64,000 nt of DNA from contig CM074762.1 in the NCBI GenBank assembly GCA_037355855.1, positions 1,922,001 to 1,986,000 on the forward strand, in the 5' to 3' direction. Below the pieces are notes generated by a model. That model worked only from the letters and a program-made list of their open reading frames with translations, did not search any database and was not told the origin of the DNA. This stretch comes from Pseudo-nitzschia pungens. Its lineage: Eukaryota > Bacillariophyta > Bacillariophyceae > Bacillariales > Bacillariaceae. Below, piece by piece: positions 39,443 to 49,213 of the stretch. Each line of letters starts with the position of its first letter. Position 1 is the stretch's first letter. Both the position numbers and the translations under genes were made by a program.

Positions 39443-42400
39443 CTACGCGTAGTAGATATGTGATATGCAATAATTCTGTTGAGGCATCAGCTTAGTCCGA
39501 AAGCGGATTGCAACCTCCACCGGTTCTCCTTCCCAATCCTTTTCCGCCATGCTCGGATCATTAAGGAGTGGAAAAGACGCAACGTTCTTTACAGCCTCCC
39601 GTGTGTATTCCACCCATTCCTCTCTCTTCATCGTTTTGACAATTGCACCATTGATCGCAATATCCATTTCAAAATCCTTGGGAACAAGTTGGTCTAAAGT
39701 TGGCTTTAGGTTTCGCTGACGTTCCCATTCATCTTCTGGGACAAAACTATCCATGACCAGTTCCCTGTGAGCAGTAGCATTCCAAGGAGTCGTATCGTGT
39801 GTCATTCCGTTATTAACTTCCGTCCAATCCTTCGTCAGAATGTTGACCGTGTGAGTACATCCCACACCACCATTCAATACGTGCCAAAATGATTCCCTCC
39901 TGTACGTTCGGAACAGTGAAGACCAACCATCCACTGAGAGCATTACCGTGCACCTCTCTGTGGGCGTCGTTGGTACCAGAAATGAGGCAGGCTTGATCTT
40001 TACCCCGCGAGCATTCAGATTGAGCCGATCCATCACAAAAGTCGTTCACCATGATCTTTCCACTTGAACTAGCCACCCAGCCACGTCCAGGCACAATTGA
40101 ATCGCTATCAGTTTTACTTTCAGAAGCTGACTGTTCATCCAACTGTCTGCGCAGTGGCGGGATATTAGAAGTCGATTTCTCCTTCGTCGCTTCAGGCAGG
40201 ATTCTGTCATTTACAACAGCGGATGGAGCAAACAATTCGGCACCTCTGCGAAAGCCGATATTAGAAGCCTCGCGCAGAAATCGGCGAGTCGGTGGAGGTG
40301 CGTCAGTGTTATCTGCGAGGTCGTCGGCTTCACCGACAGAGTCCTCGTCGTCCTCAATCCAGTTGTGATCCAAATCTGGAGGATCGCTAGTCGTAGCGAT
40401 AGCGATAGCGTGGACGTCAACTTCTCCGTCCGGCACAGCCTGAATGAGGGGTAACACATCAAAACCATTATATACATTATTCTCCACAACGTGAGGCTTG
40501 TATCCATTTGGAGCAGCATGCATTAAGTTGAGAAAGTTGAAATCCTGATGCACTCGCGGGGTCCACATTCCGAATCCTGTAGATTCGTCAAGCAGAATAA
40601 ATTGCAAACACAAATGCGAAAAATGAATCAAACATTGAGATAATTTCAATTCTTTGTGCTCTGTTTACTCCATGAGTTCAAATCGAAACATTGAAATTCG
40701 TTCTATGACTTACCATGCATCTGCAAACGACACACCCTCGGCATCCAATCATACAATTTTTCACACTCAGAACGAACGTCATTGCCATCTGCCTCATTGG
40801 GTGTGCTGATGTGAGTTCGAAGATTTTCTCGTATTTCCTTGTAGATGTCTCCCACGTGCCAATAGGATGTTGCTAGGGGGGCGCCCTCTTTTTCGATCCC
40901 TTCCTCCCACCGTTCGAAGGCGACACTCAGGGCTTCCAAGATGACCAATGCGAGTTTTCTTCCCGACCACACGTGTCTTCGGTTTCCCGGGTGCCAAGAC
41001 GCTTGACCACCAGGCTTCAGGTTTTGTTTTGTCTCCGGCGTGTAATCCTGTCTTGGTTCCCAACAGATAGCATTGTACTTCTCCTCGTTTTCGTTCATCC
41101 ACCGTGCAGCGTAGGGCTGGCTTGCCGCATTCGCTAGAGTGGTTTCGGGAAAAAGGTTCGCATCGTTATAGTTACCGGGGACGAAGGTTCCCATCCACGC
41201 CTTACCTTTCGTCTCAGTCATGATATTAAAATGAAAATCATTCATGATAAACGGAACACGTTCCCCACTCAAGATCGCTTGCTTGTTGAAGAGATCGACA
41301 GGTGGTCCCTTTTCGGTCATTCCAGAATCCCATTCGACGACGTCCATTTCGCCATAAAGGTCCCCACCGGCAAGTGTAAACTGCAGTGTCCCAACTCCTC
41401 CCATTGCCATATTCCGGCTGATGAGCCTCATTCCTAGCTTGTCAAAAACCGGCTCCATCAGGTATTGGAAGGTAATAATGCGATTTTGCTGAAAATCGTT
41501 TCCGTGTCCGGCTGCCGCCGAATGGCCTGCCAAGGACCACGTAAAACTCATCGTTTGTCATCAAAGCATGCAAAAGCTTTCGTACCAAACCCTCAAAAGC
41601 ACTTTTTTCTATAACGGCTATGCCTTCTTTTAGGTTTTTATTGGGACACTTGGTTCGATCACCATCCTCACAATCGGCAGGATCCCAGACATCTATTTTC
41701 CAAAATTTATCGCGTTTTTCCAAATATTCTTTGTCCTCTTCCTTCCCTTTCGTAGGCCAACCGTATTCAGCATAAATTCCCTCCTTCACTCGATGGACAA
41801 TTTTCTTGGCTTCTTCCAAAAAGCTTGCCAGGTACTCTTCGTCCGATTGCCAAGCATTGGGTGGGAAGTCTTCAAGAGGCAAATCTTTGTACTCAGCTTT
41901 GGAAAAGTTGGCAACGGCTCGAATGCTTTCCTCACCGAGAGGATCCCGAAAATCCCATGCACCCCATTCCTCCCGAACTTTTTTCATCTTCTCGACGAAT
42001 TTTTCCTGTCGCTTTTCCAATTCTTCCTTTGTGGCATCGTACAGATGCGAGGCATATGGTGATCGATGTTCGTCGTGAACGTAGTGTCCCCATAGATTCA
42101 AAATATTCGGTCGATCCAAACTAGGGATTGCGTGACCGACGTTCGATTTGGGGATGATGATATCTGCATAAGTAATCCCCTCTCCCTTCGAAGCCGCTTT
42201 AGCACCACCGGGATGAGCAATGTTGTTGATGCCACCAAAACTTCCACTGGTCGAGTGAAAAACAACCTTTTTCTCTTCAACTTGGTCAGATCCAATTCGA
42301 AACGCCCCATCCATTTTCACCACGAACATTGTAACAAATGTTGCCAAAGTGAAGAATAGAAATGTAATCTTTCGCTGGTTGTTCGACATGTTTCCCGTAC

Positions 42401-42575
42401 ACGACGACGAGTGATTCGAGCCTGTGTTGTCTTCACTGTTCTGTTTTTTGATCCGACTGGTTGGCAGAAAGGACTCCTTCTCCATTTCCAGTACACCCAT
42501 CTTTTTCTTGGAACCTTTGTTTCCATTGTTGCCACTCCTGAATCTCGAGAGTTTGGATTTATCCAGACGAGCCAT
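39443..42575 (-). CDS. type II membrane protein of unknown function, frame broken twice
   Basis: Starts at the ATG at 42575. A basic cytoplasmic tail is followed by one membrane span (ITFLFFTLATFVTMFVV, about residues 70-88), then a large luminal part, as in Golgi proteins. It contains WSLAGHSAAAGHGNDFQQNR, similar to block I of SGNH/GDSL-like proteins seen in microalgae, WHPGNRRHVW, and GFGMWTPRVHQDFNFLNLMH. One intron is clear: 40577-40713 (donor GTAAGT, acceptor CTACAG), restoring MH-GFGMW. Two +1 frame breaks remain. One is at a coding-strand TTTT (plus-strand 41543-41546), where one base fewer gives NDEF-TWSLAGHS. The other is at TTTT (39886-39889), where one base fewer gives EGII-WHVLNGG. 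Both look like single-base insertions in the assembly, or an early pseudogene. Enzymatic activity is not established. Confidence 0.7.
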
Positions 42576-44488
42576 TGTGACCGGTGGTGTTTTTCTCTGA
42601 TGCCCTTACGCCCTTGACGGTAACCTCTTTCACGACTATTGCTACTGCACGTATAAAGAATGGATATAAGAGCACACAAATAAGTCAAGATATACCTACC
42701 GTACTGTAGCTCAAGAAGATCTTCGCATAGGTAACCTTACTCAATACTGCGGAGAAAAGGCGTGTTGTTGAGACAACTTTTGAGACATACTACCTCTGGT
42801 CCAAAATACTGTATCGATGACTCTTAACGATACACGATTTTTGAACGCTCACATAAGAGTCATCGATACGGTATTTTGGACTGGAGGTACTCGTAGTAAT
42901 ACCGGTAGGTTATCGTTTTATCCATTCGTACTCACAGTCTTCGTTGTTCTCTGTTCTCCTCTCAATCAAAATGACTCTTTACCCTGGGTTTTCGCAACTT
43001 TTAAAATTAACTTAGTGGGGAAATGAGTACGAAGTAACCTTAGTACGTAGTAGTAAGGTTTTTAGGTAATAGTAATCTTACGTGCAATACTCTCGGAATG
43101 TCCTGGTAAACCTTTTTTAAAATTTTATTCTCGCTCAAAATCCTGCGAGTGAGTGAGTCTCTCTCTCAAAATCCAAAAAAAAAACTTTGTTCACACCATG
43201 TTCGAAGATGAAAGAAGAAGAAAAAATGTGGTTCGTAAAAATTACTTGTGGGTTGTACCAATTGAGCAGAGATTTTGCATTATTGGGCTCAAAAGCTACG
43301 GAATGTTGGTATTTTCCTACAAGTATTGTCGATGAGATTATGCATGCCTACCTCTACCGGTATTGATTTTTTGCGTTTCAGCGCGTTGATTGATTGCAAC
43401 TTTTGATTCTAACAATGTGCCAACTCCAGCCGGGAGTGGTTCAATCACAGGTCCTCGTTATCGGGAGGTTTTCAAACAACGACCCGCATTCCTACCTTAC
43501 CGGTACGGTACGTAAGGTTACCTCAGTTGTGTGACACATTTCCCAATCTTTCTGTTGCTGGTGAGTATTAAGGTTACTTTCGTACTACCGTAGTATAATT
43601 TTTTGACAAAGAGGCAGTTGCGAGACTTTCAATTGTTCCCACAAACGTCCACACAAATCTCATTAGGTGATGCTCTTGAATCAAAGTGTTTTTCATTCTT
43701 GCTTTAATGCTTTTTGGACGGTGGTGTCAAATAATACGGGAATTGGTTCATGATGCAATGAACAACCATGTTAATGAATGAGGACACAAAAACAAATGGG
43801 CAGAGCCGCCACATCGACTAGAGCTCAAAATACAAACTTTCACTGCCCCCTGTTCCTGGAGAACTTTGTAGTAGTAGTACTATCGCATTTAGAACCGAGG
43901 GCCAGCTGATATGAAATCCGGAGTACATTTTCCATGCTTCATTGTCCATAACCCAGGGTTCAATTCTTCATGTAAGGTTACACATCAGTACCGTGAAGTT
44001 CATCCCGACGAAGTGAAACAAAGAAAAAAAATACGATTTCAATCTTTAGCAAATGACCATTCATTCTTATTGTATGGCATTGAAAATCGTTTCTTCATGT
44101 AAGAGAGATATTGCCTCCACCTCCAACAAAATCTATTGCGTCTTTCGGTACACATTGAACATGTTGTTTGAGAAAGCAAGGCATGTCAGGCTTGCGATCT
44201 TCGGAAAAATTACTATGGATAGTACTAGTAGTAGCAGTAGTACTAGTACTTCTTCGGTGATGGTACTACTACTAGTAGTACTAAGGTTAATCGATCACAC
44301 TGACCGACTTCAACTCAGATGTTTGAATTTTATTTCTTTGACATTAATTTATAATACTAGACTATGATAGTTGCTATGACACGCAAATAGATATGACAAG
44401 GTAACAGGAGTTTTGCCTCCACCCATCTTGCGATTTTCTGGTGTGTTGCTTTCCAGCTTGTTTCATGGTGTTTTTTCGTTCCTATCAA
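42576..44488. other. long AT-rich intergenic region
   Basis: About 1.9 kb. It contains the foldback repeat at 42791-42889, many ACCGGTA and AAGGTTAC words (about 42900-43600), and ACTAGTAGTAG/CTACTACTAGT inverted arrays at 44218-44282. Short open frames have no family resemblance. Confidence 0.5.
42791..42889. repeat. foldback (inverted) repeat, 36-bp arms
   Basis: Left arm 42791-42826 and right arm 42854-42889 are reverse complements with about three mismatches (inner 27 bp: TCCAAAATACTGTATCGATG and following, one mismatch), separated by 27 bases. The single mismatch in the inner arms suggests a moderately recent element, for example a small MITE or foldback unit. Confidence 0.85.
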
Positions 44489-45073
44489 TCAAGGTGACAT
44501 TCCCAAAAAGAAAAGCAGGACAAAAAGAACACACAATCCTGCGACCATTAATTGCAATCTCCACACCGATTGATCCTCCTTGATCCGGGCTGCTCGCCTC
44601 GTCTCCGCGTCCAAGCCCTCGTGTGCGGCATCTAGGTTTTGTTCCATGTTGTTGAGAAGATCAACGTGCATTCTAGCTTCATCACCAATAATTTGAGTTT
44701 GATCTCTCAGCCTTCCAACACCTACGGCCAATTCGTCAATCATCGCGTCCTGTTGTTGCATGGCGACGGCCATCCGTGATTGACCTCCCCCATCTACCGA
44801 CGGTGGGTTGTAATCTCCGCTACCACTCATGCTATCAATACGGTGTCCACGCAAGTGCTGCAATAACCGTCGTCGTCTCTGGATTTGTGATGTTGGCAAG
44901 GGCAAAGTCGAAAGCGATTCGTCCAATCTTGTGATCTGCTGAAAGAGAGTTCGGTGATCGGCTTGGCTCGTATGAGAGCTCTTGTTCAATCCCTGGGATC
45001 GCAACTGAGAGGCGATTCGTGCAACTCGGGCGTAGTCGTTGTCCCACTCGTTCACAGACGAACTCAAGGACAT
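44489..45073 (-). CDS. Qc-type SNARE protein
   Basis: 194 residues from the ATG at 45073. The C-terminal third is a SNARE motif, AMQQQDAMIDELAVGVGRLR followed by DQTQIIGDEARMHVDLLNNM, with hydrophobic heptad layers and a Gln that can fill the zero layer. A single tail-anchor span (LMVAGLCVLFVLLFFLGM) ends three residues from the C-terminus. The N-terminal half is helical with Ser/Arg-rich linkers. This is the size and layout of syntaxin-8/SYP5-like Qc-SNAREs, which act in fusion at late endosomal or vacuolar membranes. The exact membrane is not evident from sequence. Confidence 0.85.
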   Translation of the reverse strand: MSLSSSVNEWDNDYARVARIASQLRSQGLNKSSHTSQADHRTLFQQITRLDESLSTLPLPTSQIQRRRRLLQHLRGHRIDSMSGSGDYNPPSVDGGGQSRMAVAMQQQDAMIDELAVGVGRLRDQTQIIGDEARMHVDLLNNMEQNLDAAHEGLDAETRRAARIKEDQSVWRLQLMVAGLCVLFVLLFFLGMSP

Positions 45074-46060
45074 AAAACGCTATTTGTAGGACCAGGGAGG
45101 ATACTTTTATCGCTTTAGAACAGAGAGGAACAGGTTACTCAGGATACTTGCACTCGTTCGTCAGATGTTGTTTGGATCATGTTCCTCCGTTTGTACCAGG
45201 TGCTGTCGCAGTCAATTTTTCAAAGTTCTTGCAACCAAGTCATTCAGCGCTCACTTTCAAACGCGTCTTGACTATTATTTCTAATGCGCCGGCAGGTTTC
45301 ACAAGACTAAATCTGTCCACGAGTATTACGTGTACCGAACGCATTTTGAGCATGTTCCCAACATACCGGTACATGTACCGGTACAGGTAAGACTAAGGTT
45401 ACAACATCAAACAGACTTTTTTTTTACTCGACCTGTTTCTCATCTTCCATCAACAAAAACGACGCTGTCTTACATAATAAGAGATCATCTTACCAGTCGC
45501 CTCATCTGTTCGGAATTATTTCTTGCTACTTCTATATTTTGAATACATCTTGTAAGACTTTGACCATACTACGGATCGCCTAACAATTGAAATAAAAGTT
45601 TTTTTACCGGACGTGTACCAAAAAAAAAAGAACCAATAAAGAGATCACTGAAAACCCTCAGACCCCCCTCTGACTCTGTCAATACATGGAAATGATGACG
45701 GTCTGAGGGTTTTCAGTGATCTCTTTATTGGTTCTTTTTTTTTGGTACACGTCCGGTAAAAAACTTTTATTTCTATTGTTAGGCGATCCGTAGTATAGGA
45801 CGAAAACAATGAATTTAAAATGAAATTACTCCTCGAATTACCAACGAAGGATCGTTCGTTGTTCTTGTAATCAATGGGTGGTTGTGCTACAATCTCCGAC
45901 ACTTAATTCAAAACAAATGATAGTGTGAAACAACTCTCTATGTGTTATTTTTTTTAATTCTAGTATCTTCTAAATGCATTCAAAACTGCAACGCAATGCG
46001 TTTTGGTTTGTGAATGAATCACGGCCCTTCCACTCGATAAAGAACACAACATTGATCTTG
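45074..46060. other. intergenic region with large hairpin
   Basis: Between two minus-strand genes. It is dominated by a foldback of about 230 bp at 45566-45796 (listed separately) and has ACCGGTACATGTACCGGTAC near 45364-45386, itself palindromic. No gene is supported. Confidence 0.55.
45566..45796. repeat. large near-perfect hairpin, about 97-bp arms
   Basis: The left arm 45566-45664 is the reverse complement of the right arm 45700-45796, apart from two homopolymer length differences and about one substitution. The arms run from ATACTACGGATCGCC through ACCGGACGTGTACC to CCCTCAGACC, with a 35-base loop. No ORF is inside. It could be a foldback or MITE-type element, or the source of a long hairpin RNA. 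No target-site duplication is obvious at its edges. Confidence 0.93.
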
Positions 46061-47767
46061 TTACCGATTTTCTCTTTCAGTCTCCCGTACTTTTCCATGC
46101 TCTTGGCACTTCTTTTGAAGCGAAAGAGTACGAAACATCGATGGACCTTGTTCGGAAGAAATTCGTCGATGACATTTGGTTTTTTGGAGAGATAGGGAAC
46201 GAATCATTGTTGGGGGTCTTTCTTCTTCGAACCCATTGTACCTTGTATCGAGGTCAATCGTCCGTTGAAGGGAAATGGTTTTCTTCAGGAACGGAGCATC
46301 AGGAAAGCGACCATCATCAGGCTCTCCGGCTAGCTCCTTGGCCTGTCGAGTGACAGTAGTGTCTTTCGCCGCTTGAGAGGAAACGGTTGCGTCAGCGACT
46401 GCGACCTTCGAAGTGAACGCTTCGTCTTCCTTCTTTTCTTCTTCAAATTCAATCCCTTCGTTCTCAAAGATGAACAATCCATTCATGTTTTCCAAATACC
46501 GGATGAAATGGAGATCTTCTTTAACAATCGCTGGGTTCTCGTGGTAAACAATGACACTTCCTGCGGCGGTGATCAAATCCACAGTACGATCAACTTTGCT
46601 GCCAATCTGGACCCCAGATTCGAAATGGATACAGGAAGGCAACTTCTTGAGCACATCGAATCCAGGTGTTCTCTTCACAATGCCCTCGGCGTATGATACC
46701 AAAATAACCTCGACACCTTGTCCGATGAGCTTTCCAGGGACGTCAGGATACGACTCGAATTTTTCGGGGTTCAAATAGGCATCAGCAGTCACTTCGACCT
46801 GGGAATAGTTTCCAGGCGTCAGTCCCCTTGCGAGGGGTTGCCATGCACCATCTCCTCCATTTGCTCTACAATTCATTTCTACCAAGCAGGGACCTGATTC
46901 GGTGATGATCACCTCTCCGTGACTCGGTCCATTTTTCACACCCAAGACATCCAATGTTTTTCGAACGTAAGGGATAATCAACTTAGCTTCTTCTGAATCG
47001 GCTTCGATCGGTACACAGCCGAAGTAGACAAAGGCACTTCCATTTCGCTCACGTTTGTCGTACACCCACACCATCATGGTCTTGTGAACACCATTGAGAC
47101 TCACGTGATCGACTACGTATTCTTTCCCCTTGAGAAATTCCTGGCACAAAACTTGCCCGCAGTCTCCACCATTTACCAGCTGGCTGTCCATCAACCGATG
47201 GAAGTGTTCCTTCGCTTCATTGAAATTTGGGCACAGCTTCACTCCGTCGGACCCTGCTGATTCGGTCGGCTTCAATACGACGGGATAAGATTCCGTCCGC
47301 AAAAATTCTTCGACGTCTTCGAATTTATCGCTACCGGCTTGTCGTACTGCCCGCATGCCAGCGGCCCGCAACAACTCCTGCTGAATTTTTTTGTCGCGAC
47401 GGTTCAACATTTCTCCGTTAACGCGTAGGGTTCCATTCGACAGCAAACCCATGGCTTCACTGAGAATGTCGGCGACATCGACCCCGGCTTCTCCGCCAGC
47501 CAAACAGGCCACAATGTCGAGGTTCGCCTCGGTAGAATGGCGTTGGATTTCTTCTAGCGTTAGTTCAAGGGTCTCCTGTTCTTCAATTTCTCGCACGTAC
47601 CGCAACTCTTTCGCGCAACTCAATGGCACGTGTGTCTTCATCTCATCGGCAAATCCGTTGATCCAAAAGGCGATAATGGCATAACCCCGACGCTGCATCT
47701 CAAGAGCGACGCAGCATCCGGTCGAATACGGCGTGACAACCAAGACGGCCTTTTCCTTCGATGACAT
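46061..47767 (-). CDS. ATP-grasp ligase with phospho-motif tail
   Basis: 568 residues from the ATG at 47767. The N-terminal part is a pre-ATP-grasp Rossmann-like domain (AVLVVTPYSTGCCVALEMQR). The ATP-grasp core has YPVVLKPTESAGSDGVKLC near 165 (lid/phosphate loop), CQEFLKGKEYVVDHVS near 215, and GEVIITESGPCLVEMNCRAN near 290-310 with the metal-binding E-x-N. Such enzymes join a carboxylate to an amine using ATP, often making dipeptides or modified amino acids. The substrate is unknown. The last 110 residues are unlike the family: three copies of a basic-Ser-Leu-Gln motif (TISLQRT, RSLSLQKT, RTLSLQKK) in a charged tail, resembling basophilic kinase or 14-3-3 sites. No signal peptide, so probably cytosolic. 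Confidence 0.88.
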   Translation of the reverse strand: MSSKEKAVLVVTPYSTGCCVALEMQRRGYAIIAFWINGFADEMKTHVPLSCAKELRYVREIEEQETLELTLEEIQRHSTEANLDIVACLAGGEAGVDVADILSEAMGLLSNGTLRVNGEMLNRRDKKIQQELLRAAGMRAVRQAGSDKFEDVEEFLRTESYPVVLKPTESAGSDGVKLCPNFNEAKEHFHRLMDSQLVNGGDCGQVLCQEFLKGKEYVVDHVSLNGVHKTMMVWVYDKRERNGSAFVYFGCVPIEADSEEAKLIIPYVRKTLDVLGVKNGPSHGEVIITESGPCLVEMNCRANGGDGAWQPLARGLTPGNYSQVEVTADAYLNPEKFESYPDVPGKLIGQGVEVILVSYAEGIVKRTPGFDVLKKLPSCIHFESGVQIGSKVDRTVDLITAAGSVIVYHENPAIVKEDLHFIRYLENMNGLFIFENEGIEFEEEKKEDEAFTSKVAVADATVSSQAAKDTTVTRQAKELAGEPDDGRFPDAPFLKKTISLQRTIDLDTRYNGFEEERPPTMIRSLSLQKTKCHRRISSEQGPSMFRTLSLQKKCQEHGKVRETERENR

Positions 47768-49213
47768 GATGGTAGTGATGGTGGTGGTAGTACGACGAAG
47801 GACAACAGATATTGGGTCGGTAACGCTTTTGCCGATTTTTGTGCTTGCAATTTTGTGACCTCCACAGCTTTTGTACTCCTTCTGAGTAATATCTTACTCG
47901 TACATTTTTTACGGAATGCTTTCTCGATCTCGAAGCCGATGAAACTTCGATCCGATGGTTGGCAGCGTCGTGTTTTATCGGACAGCTGTCGGGTGAAACT
48001 GCAGACATTCATTCATGCGTGTCCTTTCTTCCTGAGTGTGTGAATCGCCTGGCGCAATAGTCGGAGTTGAATTTCTGCCGGAAAAAGATAAGTCCACGTC
48101 TGCAGTGAATCTTTAATTTTAGAAAATGTAAGTGGGTATCATAGTTATTTTTAAAAGTACCGGTAATTACTACTCGCAATGCATGGAACAGTTCTTGTAC
48201 TTCGTATTACCGGTACACTATTATTTTTTGATATTGAAACACAGTCCTACCGGTAATACCGGTAATTGCATGCTCAACATACCGGTAAGGTTTATCCCTA
48301 TGATGTACCGGTAAGATCTTAATTACATACCGTACAACGAATAATGTTTTTTTTTTTTTGAGACTTTCGTGAAGTATCAGCAACAGTACGATACCGATAC
48401 CGTGGTAAATTACGAACTCGTAACTGTACTACTACTACCTTTTGACTTGTTGGTCTTCAATGTGAAAGATTTCAATCACGCATATACTTCGTATTATGTA
48501 AGCCTTACTATCACATCCAATCACGGCCGATTCAATGATATGAATAGCATCATTGGGAAGAAAGAGAACATGGAATTGATGGATCATACTTACTAGTACT
48601 CCTTACTTCCAAAGAGAAGAGAAAGAAATTGAGTTTCAATTTCAGCAGAAGGTTTGTTGGACCTGCTGGCATCGTTGTTTCCGAAACAAGCTGAATTGAA
48701 CAGAAAATTGGATTAATTCAGTTTGTTGTATTGTCCCTGAAAAGTAGAACTTATTTTTAAGAAGTAGTATGATACAATTGTACTTTGTTGCACTAGAAAA
48801 ACAAGCTATTGAAGATTGGAAATGAAAAACTACTAGACAGTGATAGTAGATACGTGAAGTTTTCTGCTGATAATGTCTTGAATTTGCCAACATTGAGAAT
48901 AGTATTTTTTTAATGCACCTAATTATTACTACTAGTGAACAGCTATTGCTACTTTTTAAACGCTTATTGAGAAATGGTGGTAGTAACAACATCATTTGTA
49001 CAAAACTTTACTAATTAAACAGAGATATGTTCCTCACGTTCCACACTTAGTTGGATTATGGTGCAAATTTACCTAGTGCCGCTTGTCAAGATCGGGTACC
49101 ATTCTCCTTTTCTGGGTTGTCTCTGCCTTTGCCTCTATTCCAAAATCAATGAGATGTGTATTTATTCTACTTCTTTTGCAATGCAGATTTTGAGGAGTTT
49201 GGGCACTCAATTT
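47768..49213. other. AT-rich intergenic region
   Basis: Holds the promoter of the ATP-grasp gene (right of 47768) and, from about 48150 to 48320, at least seven ACCGGTAA/TACCGGTA words. A T-run lies at about 48346-48358. No gene is supported. Confidence 0.5.

Noticed and set aside
43950..43980. Possible tRNA T-arm (GGGTTCAATTC)
   Set aside because: No matching acceptor, D or anticodon stems around it.
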